From NCBI GenBank assembly GCA_937948985.1, contig CALFAK010000169.1, forward strand, positions 1 through 37,825: a stretch of DNA of 37,825 bases, read 5' to 3'. Under the pieces are notes generated by a model. It did not search any database. It saw only the letters and a list, made by a program, of their open reading frames with translations, and had not been told where the DNA came from. Both the position numbers and the translations under genes were made by a program. Positions 7,946-15,172 of the stretch are shown here, in pieces (the stretch's first letter is position 1; each line of letters starts with the position of its first letter). The stretch is from an uncultured Neomegalonema sp. Its GTDB lineage: Bacteria > Pseudomonadota > Alphaproteobacteria > Rhodobacterales > Rhodobacteraceae.

Positions 7946-8977
7946 CTATCCCCTGATTTTCTTCAGCAAGGCGTGAACATTATTGATATCCGCTTCCGGC
8001 GTGATCCCATGTCCCAGATTGAAGACAAACGGCCCCTGCCCCAGCGCGTTGATGATCCGGTCGATATCCCGCATCATCGCATCACCACCCGTGATCATAT
8101 GCATCGGCTCAAGGTTGCCTTGCACAGTGCCCAATGGCTGCACATGCTCTGCGGCCCATTCCGGTGATACGCCTTGGTCAAGGCTGACGCCATTCACGCC
8201 CGTTGCCTTCACAAAATCCGCATACAACGAGCCAACGCCACGCGGAAAACCGATAATCGGCGTATCGGGATGCGCGGCGCGCACAATCTCAACAATCCGC
8301 TTCGTCGGCTGCACACAATAGCGATCAAAAGCATTCGGCGCGAGCGCACTGGCCCAGCTGTCAAAAATCTGCACCGCTTCAGCACCTGCATCAATCTGCT
8401 TCACCAGATAATGCCCTACACTCTCGGCCAATGAATCAATCAGCGCGGCAAAGGTATCGGGGGATGAAAACATCCACTTGCGCGCCTGCGCCTGTTCATC
8501 CTTACCCCGTCCCGCCGCCATATAAGTCGCCAATGTCCACGGCGCTCCGGCAAACCCGATCAGGGCCGTTTCTTTGGGCAATTCCTCACGCAATCTGCTG
8601 ACCGTCTCATAGACCGGAGCGAGATGCGAATCGAAGCTCTCGGGATCAAAAACGGGCGGCGCAGACCCGATCGGCAACGGGTCAAGCCGTGGCCCTTCGC
8701 CCTGCGCAAACCAGACATTCATGCCCAACGCATGAGGGACGACCAGTATATCCGAAAACAGGATTGACGCATCAAACCCGAACCGACGGATCGGTTGCAG
8801 CGTCACTTCGACAGCAAAATCGGGGTTATAGCACAGGTTCAAGAACCCCCCCGCCGTCTCGCGTACAGCGCGGTATTCATCAAGATAACGCCCGGCCTGT
8901 CGCATCAGCCATACAGGGGGTACAGGATTGGTCTTGCCCTTAAGGGCGCGGATCAGCAGCTTATCATCAGATTTCAT
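7946..8977 (-). CDS. hemE: Uroporphyrinogen III decarboxylase HemE
   Basis: 343 aa from the chosen ATG (MKSDDKLLIRALKGK), normal length. HemE removes four carboxyl groups from uroporphyrinogen III to give coproporphyrinogen III in the cytoplasm. Signature 1 PVWLMRQAGR is at 21-30. The catalytic aspartate lies in ASILFSDILVVPHALG, and signature 2 GFAGAPWTLATYM is in the middle. The ending NLGHGITPEADINNVHALL is typical. A start 24 codons upstream (9049) is possible but adds a basic, unconserved stretch inside the origin-like region. The gene faces away from the proposed oriC, as hemE does beside the Caulobacter origin. Confidence 0.96.
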   Translation of the reverse strand: MKSDDKLLIRALKGKTNPVPPVWLMRQAGRYLDEYRAVRETAGGFLNLCYNPDFAVEVTLQPIRRFGFDASILFSDILVVPHALGMNVWFAQGEGPRLDPLPIGSAPPVFDPESFDSHLAPVYETVSRLREELPKETALIGFAGAPWTLATYMAAGRGKDEQAQARKWMFSSPDTFAALIDSLAESVGHYLVKQIDAGAEAVQIFDSWASALAPNAFDRYCVQPTKRIVEIVRAAHPDTPIIGFPRGVGSLYADFVKATGVNGVSLDQGVSPEWAAEHVQPLGTVQGNLEPMHMITGGDAMMRDIDRIINALGQGPFVFNLGHGITPEADINNVHALLKKIRG

Positions 8978-9047
8978 AGGCAATCCAGAACAGGAACTGC
9001 GCGCCGATGCAAGCCTGAGAAACCGATATCGCTTCTTTTCTTTCTTC

Positions 9048-9079
9048 AAGAATCCGAGAATCTATAAATATGGATTCTT
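9048..9079. repeat. Inverted repeat in the origin region
   Basis: AAGAATCC (9048-9055) and GGATTCTT (9072-9079) form a perfect 8-bp inverted repeat around an AT-rich 16-base loop. GAATC also recurs inside the loop. It lies between hemE and the DnaA-box stretch, in the most AT-rich part of the gap. It could be an unwinding element or a protein site. Confidence 0.6.
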
Positions 9080-9090
9080 TTGTTTATCCC

Positions 9091-9099
9091 TGTGGAAAT
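9091..9099 (-). promoter_or_regulatory. Weak DnaA box
   Basis: ATTTCCACA on the minus strand, two mismatches from TTATCCACA. It overlaps a TTATCC on the plus strand, giving the near-symmetric TTTATCCCTGTGGAAAT. Confidence 0.4.
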
Positions 9100-9122
9100 C
9101 GGGGATTAATTTTATTCTTCGC

Positions 9123-9131
9123 TTATCCACA
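9123..9131 (+). promoter_or_regulatory. DnaA box, perfect consensus
   Basis: TTATCCACA, an exact match to the strong DnaA-box consensus, flanked by AT-rich sequence on both sides. Confidence 0.8.
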
Positions 9132-9174
9132 GATTTTGAGCAAATCCCGTGCTCTGTTGAGATGGTATCTGAGG

Positions 9175-9189
9175 TTAGTAAAATCTTAA
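9175..9189 (+). promoter_or_regulatory. CtrA-like box
   Basis: TTAG-TAAAATC-TTAA fits the alphaproteobacterial CtrA motif TTAA-N7-TTAA with one mismatch. CtrA represses initiation by binding such sites in the Caulobacter origin. Whether this organism has CtrA, or uses it for replication, cannot be told from the window. Confidence 0.45.
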
Positions 9190-9253
9190 TCAATCTAAAT
9201 GGTTTAGTCATACTCCTTACCAGAGTCTTAACATGGTGCGGCGTTATGGTGTG

Positions 9254-9262
9254 TTTTACACA
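9254..9262 (+). promoter_or_regulatory. DnaA box, relaxed consensus
   Basis: TTTTACACA fits the relaxed DnaA consensus TTWTNCACA and lies about 130 bp from the perfect box. Confidence 0.5.
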
Positions 9263-9372
9263 ATCGGGTGATGTCAGTGGTACGTGTTTTCCCCTTCGCA
9301 TAACCATGCGAACTGAATCTTGTTAATGGGGATGAAAGTGTCGGTTGGCTTTGCCATTCAAAACGTTCACCG

Positions 9373-9381
9373 CTATCCACA
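9373..9381 (+). promoter_or_regulatory. DnaA box, one mismatch
   Basis: CTATCCACA, one mismatch from TTATCCACA. It sits a few bases upstream of the chosen ppsR start codon, so DnaA bound here could also affect ppsR expression. Confidence 0.55.
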
Positions 9382-9386
9382 GCGCT

Positions 9387-10220
9387 ATGGCTGATCCCTA
9401 TTGCATACACATCATCTCGGATTCGACAGGTGAAACCATCGCTTCCGCCTTGCGCGCGACCATTCCGATGTTCGGCGAGGTCAAGGTGCGTTATCGCCGC
9501 CACGTGATGATTCGCAGCGAAAAAGCGTTGGAAAAGGTGCTCGACGCCGTTGAGGCCGATCCCGGCATCGTCTTTCATACTGTGGTCGAGACGGCGCTTC
9601 GTAGACAGATTGACAAACGCTGCCACCAAATCGGTGTTCAAGCGGTCCCGTTTCTCGACCCGATTCTCAGCACACTGACCGGATATTTCGGCCAAAAGGC
9701 CGTGCTCATGCGTCCGGGGGCACAGCATGAAGTGGATGAACGTTATTATCAACGCGTCGCCGCCCTCGATTTCGCCCTCGCTTATGATGATGGCAATCTG
9801 GCCGAACGGCTGGCCGAAGCTGACGTCGTCCTGATCGGTGTCAGCCGCACGTCAAAAACCCCCACTTGCGTTTATATGGCAGGGCGCGGTGTGAAAGCGG
9901 CCAATGTGCCGCTGATCTTAGGTAAAGCCCCGCCGCCGGAATTGTTCGATTTACGCGATAAAGGCCGTCTGATCGTGGGTCTGACCGTGAAACCCACCCG
10001 TCTTGCCCAGATCCGCGAAAACCGCCTCAGCGCGCTGAACCACCACGGCGGAGCTGATTATGCCGACCTTGAGATGATCCGCCGTGAGGTTATCGAGGCA
10101 CGGCAATTGATGGAAGAATTGGAATGCCCGATGATCGATGTCACCCGCCGCTCGATTGAGGAAACCTCGGCGGAAATCCTGCGCATGATTGAGCAGGGCA
10201 GGGCGGAGCGCATCAGATGA
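9387..10220 (+). CDS. ppsR: Pyruvate, phosphate dikinase regulatory protein (DUF299 kinase/pyrophosphorylase)
   Basis: 277 aa from ATG 9387, normal for the DUF299 family. These bifunctional enzymes inactivate PEP synthase or pyruvate phosphate dikinase by ADP-dependent phosphorylation of a threonine, and reactivate it by Pi-dependent phosphorolysis. The N-terminus IHIISDSTGETIASALRA (7-24) and the P-loop-like GVSRTSKTPT (151-160) are family signatures. DYADLEMIRREVIEARQLMEE and IDVTRRSIEETSAEIL are near the C-terminus. An in-frame TTG at 9345 would add 14 residues, but family members start close to the chosen ATG. No strong Shine-Dalgarno is visible. It opens a chain of genes overlapping by 4-8 bp. 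Whether PpsA or PpdK is the target is unknown here. Confidence 0.92.
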   Translation: MADPYCIHIISDSTGETIASALRATIPMFGEVKVRYRRHVMIRSEKALEKVLDAVEADPGIVFHTVVETALRRQIDKRCHQIGVQAVPFLDPILSTLTGYFGQKAVLMRPGAQHEVDERYYQRVAALDFALAYDDGNLAERLAEADVVLIGVSRTSKTPTCVYMAGRGVKAANVPLILGKAPPPELFDLRDKGRLIVGLTVKPTRLAQIRENRLSALNHHGGADYADLEMIRREVIEARQLMEELECPMIDVTRRSIEETSAEILRMIEQGRAERIR

Positions 10221-10813
10221 GCCTGATTTTGGCATCGGCCAGCGAGGCACGAGCAAAGATGCTGCGCGATGCGGATGTTCCGGATGTGCAAGCGATCCCC
10301 GCCCATGTAGATGAAGATGCGATCAAGCAGGCTTTTCGTGCTGAAGGCGTCGCCGCCCGCGATCTCGCCGATGCCTTGGCGGAGGCAAAGGCCAAGCGTG
10401 TCTCCACCAAATATCCCGGCACATTGGTGCTTGGCGCGGATCAGGTCTTGGCCTTTGAGGGTGGTACTTTCGATAAACCCCGCGATCTCACTGATGCGCG
10501 CGAACAGCTACAGCGCTTGCGCGGTTCCAGCCACGAATTGCTCAGCGCCGCCGTTATCTGTGTCGATGGCGCACCCGTCTGGCGACATATCGGTGCGGCC
10601 CGGCTTTCCATGCGCCCGTTCACAGATTCTTTCATCGAGGCATATCTCGTGGAGGAAGGCGCACGGGTGCTCGAAACCGTGGGTGGCTACCGCATCGAAG
10701 AACGCGGTGCACAACTCTTCAGCCGCATCAGCGGCGATTATTTCTCCATCCTCGGATTACCTTTGCTGGAAGTCTTGGGATTCTTACGTGCGCGGGGAGT
10801 GCTGACAGAATGA
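10217..10813 (+). CDS. maf: Maf family nucleoside triphosphate pyrophosphatase
   Basis: 198 aa, normal length. Maf proteins hydrolyse non-canonical or modified nucleoside triphosphates to monophosphates and pyrophosphate. The N-terminal LILASASEARAKML (3-16) is the Maf LASxSxxR substrate loop. VDEDAIKQAF, GADQVLAFEG (about 74-83, catalytic Asp) and GGYRIEERGAQLFSRISGDYFSILGLPLLE follow in family order. The spelling is closer to the YceF/YhdE-like Maf common in Rhodobacterales than to dTTP-type Maf; the preferred nucleotide is not determined. It overlaps ppsR and aroE by 4 bp on either side. Confidence 0.92.
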   Translation: MSLILASASEARAKMLRDADVPDVQAIPAHVDEDAIKQAFRAEGVAARDLADALAEAKAKRVSTKYPGTLVLGADQVLAFEGGTFDKPRDLTDAREQLQRLRGSSHELLSAAVICVDGAPVWRHIGAARLSMRPFTDSFIEAYLVEEGARVLETVGGYRIEERGAQLFSRISGDYFSILGLPLLEVLGFLRARGVLTE

Positions 10814-11655
10814 CTGATCATAACAATGCGCCCCTCGCCGGGGTCATCGGTTGGCCGATAGCGCATTCATTATCCCCGAAACTGCACGGCCATTGGCTCG
10901 CGCGTTACAATATCAAAGGCTGGTATCTGCCGCTGCCTGTCTCAGAAGGTAACTTTGAGGCCGCCTTGCGCGCGATGCCCAAAATCGGCTTTGTCGGCGC
11001 GAATGTGACAATGCCCCATAAAGAGCGCGCCTTTGCGCTGGCGGATGAAACCTCTGCCGTGGCGCAACGGCTGGGGGCGGCCAATACCCTTGTATTCGAT
11101 CTTCAGCGCGGCATCTGCGCCGATAACACAGACGGTTTCGGCTTCATCGAAAACCTGCGCGAAGCCCGCCCAGGTTGGGATGCGGCGGCGGGTCCGGTCA
11201 CGGTGCTGGGTGCAGGGGGCGCGTGCCGTGCCGTGGTTGCCGCACTGATGGATGCGGGCGTGTCTGAGCTGCGCCTGCTGAACCGCACAAAATCACGGGC
11301 CGAAACGCTGCGTGATGAGATTGCGTCCGGCATAAATGTCCATGACTGGGCAGAAGTTGAGGAGGCCGTTTCAGACGCAAGTCTGGTGGTCAACACCACC
11401 AGCATGGGTATGGCTGGCGGCCCCGACCTGACCCTGACGCTCGAAAACCTCTCTCCCGATGCGCTGGCCGCTGACATTGTCTATGCGGCGGGAGGCACGC
11501 CTTTCATGAAACTGGCCCAATCACGTGGCGCGGAAACGGTGGACGGGTTGGGTATGTTGCTCCATCAAGCACGCCCGGGTTTTGAACGCTGGTTCGGTCA
11601 TGCGCCTGAAGTCGACAATGCGCTGCGGGCGGCAGTGGTAGGGCAGGGGGCATGA
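10810..11655 (+). CDS. aroE: Shikimate dehydrogenase (NADP+)
   Basis: 281 aa, normal length. AroE reduces 3-dehydroshikimate to shikimate with NADPH, the fourth common step of aromatic amino-acid synthesis. GVIGWPIAHSLSPKLHG (11-27) carries the substrate-binding Ser-x-Ser. VTMPHKE supplies the catalytic lysine, and ADNTDGFGF the substrate-binding Asn/Asp. GAGGACRAVVAAL is the nucleotide-binding glycine loop, followed by LNRTKSRAETL (the NADP-phosphate-contacting NRT). GMLLHQARPGFERWFG is the usual C-terminal block. It overlaps maf and coaE by 4 bp. Confidence 0.95.
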   Translation: MTDHNNAPLAGVIGWPIAHSLSPKLHGHWLARYNIKGWYLPLPVSEGNFEAALRAMPKIGFVGANVTMPHKERAFALADETSAVAQRLGAANTLVFDLQRGICADNTDGFGFIENLREARPGWDAAAGPVTVLGAGGACRAVVAALMDAGVSELRLLNRTKSRAETLRDEIASGINVHDWAEVEEAVSDASLVVNTTSMGMAGGPDLTLTLENLSPDALAADIVYAAGGTPFMKLAQSRGAETVDGLGMLLHQARPGFERWFGHAPEVDNALRAAVVGQGA

Positions 11656-12233
11656 TTGTCCTCGGCCTGACCGGGTCCATCGCGATGGGCAAGTCGACCA
11701 CGGCGCAAATGTTTCGCGAGGCGGGCGTTCCCGTTTGGGATGCCGACGCGGCGGTGCATCAAGCTTACGGACAGGGTGGCGCGGCGGTTGCTCCCGTCGG
11801 TGCGCTGATCCCCACGGCGGTTGTCGATGGCGTGCTTGATCGTGAGGCCATGCGCGAAGCGATAGCAACAGACCCGCAATTGCTGCCCCGAATAGAAGCC
11901 ATCGTTCACCCGATCGTCGCGGCGGATCGCGGGCGATTTATCGCTGACGCAAGCGCAGATATCATCGTCCTCGACATCCCGTTGTTGTTTGAGGTCGGCG
12001 CGGATACCCTGTGCGATGCGGTCGTTGTCGTCACCGCTCCGGAACAGGTGCAGCGTGAACGGGCGCTTGCAAGACCGGGGATGACAGCGGATCGTCTTGA
12101 TGCGATGCTCGCCAAGCAGATGCCGGATGCCGAAAAGCGGAGTAGGGCGGATCACCTGATCGACACATCACTCGGCTTGGATGCTGCAAAAGCCAGTGTC
12201 ACCGCAATACTGGAAGAGATCGCCAATGGCTGA
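11652..12233 (+). CDS. coaE: Dephospho-CoA kinase
   Basis: 193 aa, normal length. CoaE phosphorylates the 3'-OH of the ribose of dephospho-CoA, the last step of CoA synthesis. The P-loop GSIAMGKST is at 8-16. The acceptor-binding VWDADAAVHQAY follows at about 29-40. HPIVAADR and VLDIPLLFEVGAD supply the lid and core motifs, and VVVVTAPEQVQRERALAR is also conserved. It overlaps aroE by 4 bp and dnaQ by 8 bp. The CoaBC enzyme of the same pathway is encoded about 8 kb to the right. Confidence 0.95.
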   Translation: MIVLGLTGSIAMGKSTTAQMFREAGVPVWDADAAVHQAYGQGGAAVAPVGALIPTAVVDGVLDREAMREAIATDPQLLPRIEAIVHPIVAADRGRFIADASADIIVLDIPLLFEVGADTLCDAVVVVTAPEQVQRERALARPGMTADRLDAMLAKQMPDAEKRSRADHLIDTSLGLDAAKASVTAILEEIANG

Positions 12234-12924
12234 CAAACGCGAAATCGTCATGGATACCGAGACAACGGGTCTGGAACCGAAAGACGGTCACCGGATTGTC
12301 GAGATCGGTGCGATTGAACTCCTGAATCATGTGCCCACGGGCAACGTCTTTCACGAATACATCAACCCGCGCCGCCCCATGCCCGCCGAAGCATTCGCGG
12401 TTCATGGGATCAGTGATGGCGATCTTGCCGACAAGCCGCCGTTCGAGGATCTGGCGCAGAAATTCATGGATTTCATCGGTGATGCCGTCCTCGTCATCCA
12501 CAACGCGCCGTTTGATGTGAAATTCTTGAACTTTGAGCTGGGCCGTACCGGACTTGGTCCGATCCTGATGGATCGTGTGACGGACACGCTGCAAATCGCC
12601 CGCGAGAAATTCCCCGGCGCTCAGAACAGTCTCGATGGCCTCTGCCGCCGCTTCTCCCTCGACAACAGCAAACGCGTCAAACACGGCGCGCTGCTGGACA
12701 GTGAAATCCTCGCGGATGTCTATCTGGAACTCTGCGGTGGCCGCCAATCAGCGCTGATATTGGATGCCCAACAGGGTAAAACGGAAAAGCGTGAGCAAGT
12801 GGACGCCAACTACACCGCCAAACAACGCCCCCAACCCCGCCTGACCAATCTCAGCGACGATGACCTCACTAAACACGCCGCGTTTATCGCCAAAATGAAA
12901 GGTGAAAACCTTTGGGGCGTGTGA
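12226..12924 (+). CDS. dnaQ: DNA polymerase III epsilon subunit (3'-5' proofreading exonuclease)
   Basis: 232 aa from the internal ATG, normal for epsilon. It edits mismatches during chromosome replication as part of the Pol III core. DEDDh motifs: Exo I MDTETTGL (D10, E12), then IVEIGAIEL; Exo II VIHNAPFDVKFLN; Exo III HGALLDSEILADVYLEL with the catalytic His and Asp. The C-terminal tail (KREQVDANYTAKQRP onward) would contact the polymerase alpha subunit. The start at 12226 lies within the coaE coding end. A longer in-frame reading from 12181 only adds 15 unconserved residues. It is the last gene of the ppsR-dnaQ run, and the fxsA/secB genes often found beside it are absent. Confidence 0.95.
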   Translation: MADKREIVMDTETTGLEPKDGHRIVEIGAIELLNHVPTGNVFHEYINPRRPMPAEAFAVHGISDGDLADKPPFEDLAQKFMDFIGDAVLVIHNAPFDVKFLNFELGRTGLGPILMDRVTDTLQIAREKFPGAQNSLDGLCRRFSLDNSKRVKHGALLDSEILADVYLELCGGRQSALILDAQQGKTEKREQVDANYTAKQRPQPRLTNLSDDDLTKHAAFIAKMKGENLWGV

Positions 12925-12929
12925 TGCGC

Positions 12930-13688
12930 TTACTTAACTTTCTGATTCAGGATCAGCAAATTAGACAGCTTGCCGACCTGCGTCTCCGCCAGTGTACCGC
13001 AATCCTCAACATTCTCGCCCACACTCAAGCGGCAAAAATCATAGCTGCCCATATCAAGGTTCAGCGCCATCACGGGTGAGAACCGCTCCACTATATCGAG
13101 TGCCGCAGCGTGCAGTGTCAGGGGCGGGCTGTCGTAGACGCCGTAACTACCGTCTTCGAGGCTGAACAACACCCGGCGCCGGAATCGCGGCGCGCTGTCA
13201 CGGGGTTTCGTATCCACCTTGCCGTCAACCACCAACATATGGCTCTGCAATGCGGACCAGCCTTGCGCTTTGGCGGTTTTCAAAAACGCCCTGCGCTCGG
13301 CTTTCTTTCTGAGATTCCAGTTGTCATCATCAACGCCGACACGTTCCACATGATGCAGTGACAGCGCGCCATTATTGTCGATCAGCGCCAACCCGTCCCA
13401 GCCCTGCAAATACGGATCATACGCTTCGCCACCGCTGAGGAAAAACCCCTCCGGTTCACGCGCCTCACCGCTGGTATAGGTTCCCGTGATCACCAACCGC
13501 CGCTCGCCTTTGCCGGTGCTCGCCGTCGGAATTTCGGGGTCGCGCAGCAAGACAACAGAGGCGGCGGTATCTCCCGCACAGCTCATAAACAGCAAACCAG
13601 ATTGCGCCGCCGGACATTCCGCGCGCACGGGTGACGCCAAAAGCGGCGCCATCGTCATCATTGTCGCGGCTATAACCTTAATTCTCAT
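12930..13688 (-). CDS. Exported protein, possible divergent phosphodiester-glycosidase-like (DUF2233/NAGPA) protein
   Basis: 252 aa. Signal peptide about 1-23 (cut after VRA), so periplasmic. Four cysteines in the mature part (C25, C37, C219 and one about ten residues later) suggest two disulfides. I do not recognise it with certainty. The layout resembles the DUF2233/NAGPA phosphodiester glycosidase domain: NNGALSLHHVERV (105-117); a product-loop-like ALQSHMLVVDGKVD (146-159), comparable with the family's QSGPMLVxDG; RRRVLFSLEDGSYGVYD (170-186); and ALNLDMGSYDFC (208-219), comparable with NALNLDGGGS. The family's Gly-Gly is replaced by Met-Gly. It overlaps the creD-like gene upstream by 11 bp, so they form a two-gene operon. 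Function is unknown. Confidence 0.5.
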   Translation of the reverse strand: MRIKVIAATMMTMAPLLASPVRAECPAAQSGLLFMSCAGDTAASVVLLRDPEIPTASTGKGERRLVITGTYTSGEAREPEGFFLSGGEAYDPYLQGWDGLALIDNNGALSLHHVERVGVDDDNWNLRKKAERRAFLKTAKAQGWSALQSHMLVVDGKVDTKPRDSAPRFRRRVLFSLEDGSYGVYDSPPLTLHAAALDIVERFSPVMALNLDMGSYDFCRLSVGENVEDCGTLAETQVGKLSNLLILNQKVK

Positions 13689-15078
13689 CCGCCCACCAAT
13701 TCACATTCCGCGTCGCCACCATCGTCACCGCGATGCTAAGGAATGCCGCTACGGCCCCGATCAACAACGCATAATCCTGACTTTGCAAGAGAAGATACAA
13801 GAACCCGTAAAGTGTAGCAAACGCCGCAAAGGCCATCCACGTCGCTTTACCGCCCCCCATTGCTGTCGCGACATACCCGGTCAGCAGCACAATCGTCGCT
13901 CCGGCGGCGATCAGATAGGCGGGCGTGAACCCGATCTGCTCACTCAACGCCAGCAACAACAGGAAGAAGACGCATTCGGCCAACCCGACCAACAAATACT
14001 GTATCGCATGGGTCCGCTTGCCCGTCGCACCCTCGATCAGAAATACCGTCAGGAACGACAGACCCACAAACAGCACGGCGTATTTCAGCGACCGTTCGAC
14101 TTTCTGATAGAAATTCACAGGCTGATAGAAAGACACACCAAAACCGCTGTTCCCCATCGCCGAACCGAGGTGGCCGTTCTGAGGAACTGTCCATGTCGCC
14201 GGGAACCCCCGCGCGAGATAGGGAACCGACCACGAAGCCTTAAACCCCGCATCGCTGATGCTGCGTGATTTCGGCAGAAATGCGCCGTCAAAGCTGGGGT
14301 GCGGCCAGTCGGAGGAAATCTTCACATCCGTTTTCCGACCCAGCGGTGACACATGCAGCCGCGCGCTGCCGCGTATGTTGAGGGCAAAATCAAACGCGCC
14401 ATCCACATCACGCGGATCACCAATCGCCGCTTGCAACATGCTGCCTGATCTGAAATTAGGCGCGTAAGCCCTGCTTCCTTTGTAATTCGGTGATGCCGGA
14501 AACGCCCCGTTTGCCAATCTGGTTTCCGAGGCAAATGCGGGTTCAAAGGCAATATCCTCGCCCTTCCAACTCACACTCATATTATTCTCAAATGCGCGGG
14601 AATCTGACACCTTTGCCGCCAATACAGCCTTATCCCAAAGCGCTGTCTCCCCGGCGTTAATCAGGTTTTCAGCGTCAATCGCATCAAATGCTCCCGAAAA
14701 AACCGCCTTCGCCGTATAGACCGTGGCCTCAAAAATACCCCTGCTGCGCGTCTGTGTTTGCGCGTCAATCTCAACACGCAGCGTATCCGGCGTAATCACC
14801 AGCGTATGCGTTTCAACAGTCGGTACTACTTTACCGTCCGCTTGTGTCAGCACGCCCGCGCGTTGGACCGGAACCATCAGAAACGGCCCTGCCAGCGATT
14901 GCGGTGCGCCCCACACCCCGCCAACTTCACGGATTGTCTGATTGCTGTAGCTTTGCCGTTCGGAGGTAATAACGCCCAACATCAACAGTGGAATGGTCAT
15001 CACAACGGTCAGCAGGATCAGGATCAAAAACCCCGCCCCCTTGCTGCGCCAAAAACTGCTCCGCACCGCGTCCGCCAT
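13678..15078 (-). CDS. creD: CreD-like inner-membrane protein
   Basis: 466 aa, close to the usual length of CreD (about 450). One membrane helix lies near the N-terminus (about 14-36, LILILLTVVMTIPLLMLGVI). A long periplasmic domain of about 280 residues with WGAPQSLAGPFLMVPV and GSARLHVSPLGRKTDVKISSDWPHPSF follows, then NSGFGVSFYQPVNFYQKVERSLKYAVLFVGLSF leads into about six C-terminal helices. CreD is an envelope protein controlled by the CreBC two-component system in Escherichia coli, and its biochemical role is unclear. No creB or creC is in the window. The start is supported by a full AGGAGG five bases before the ATG. It lies on the minus strand against the local plus-strand trend and is linked to the exported protein downstream. 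Confidence 0.85.
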   Translation of the reverse strand: MADAVRSSFWRSKGAGFLILILLTVVMTIPLLMLGVITSERQSYSNQTIREVGGVWGAPQSLAGPFLMVPVQRAGVLTQADGKVVPTVETHTLVITPDTLRVEIDAQTQTRSRGIFEATVYTAKAVFSGAFDAIDAENLINAGETALWDKAVLAAKVSDSRAFENNMSVSWKGEDIAFEPAFASETRLANGAFPASPNYKGSRAYAPNFRSGSMLQAAIGDPRDVDGAFDFALNIRGSARLHVSPLGRKTDVKISSDWPHPSFDGAFLPKSRSISDAGFKASWSVPYLARGFPATWTVPQNGHLGSAMGNSGFGVSFYQPVNFYQKVERSLKYAVLFVGLSFLTVFLIEGATGKRTHAIQYLLVGLAECVFFLLLLALSEQIGFTPAYLIAAGATIVLLTGYVATAMGGGKATWMAFAAFATLYGFLYLLLQSQDYALLIGAVAAFLSIAVTMVATRNVNWWADEN

Positions 15079-15172
15079 AGCATCCTCCTGAATTCATCAA
15101 ACCATACGTCACGACACGGCTGAATTGAGGCGTTGCTTTACAGTTTGCGCACAGATGTGACAGAATCCGCGC

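Larger units (their letters stand above)
8978..9386. other. oriC: Candidate chromosomal replication origin (oriC)
   Basis: AT-rich gap of about 410 bp between divergent hemE and ppsR, the longest gene-free stretch apart from the right edge. It contains one perfect DnaA box (9123-9131), a relaxed-consensus box (9254-9262), a one-mismatch box (9373-9381), a weak minus-strand box (9091-9099), a CtrA-like TTAG-N7-TTAA site (9175-9189) and an inverted repeat (9048-9079). Gene orientation switches here: everything from parB to hemE is on the minus strand, and ppsR to dnaQ is on the plus strand. That is the expected co-orientation with forks leaving this point. Known: oriC of Caulobacter and relatives lies between hemE and a DUF299 gene, with parABS nearby. 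The region must also carry the promoters of hemE and ppsR. Unwinding site and function are inferred. Confidence 0.72.

Noticed and set aside
8978-9049. HemE start at 9049 (24 extra residues)
   Set aside because: Basic, unconserved extension reaching into the origin-like region; the start at 8977 matches the family length.
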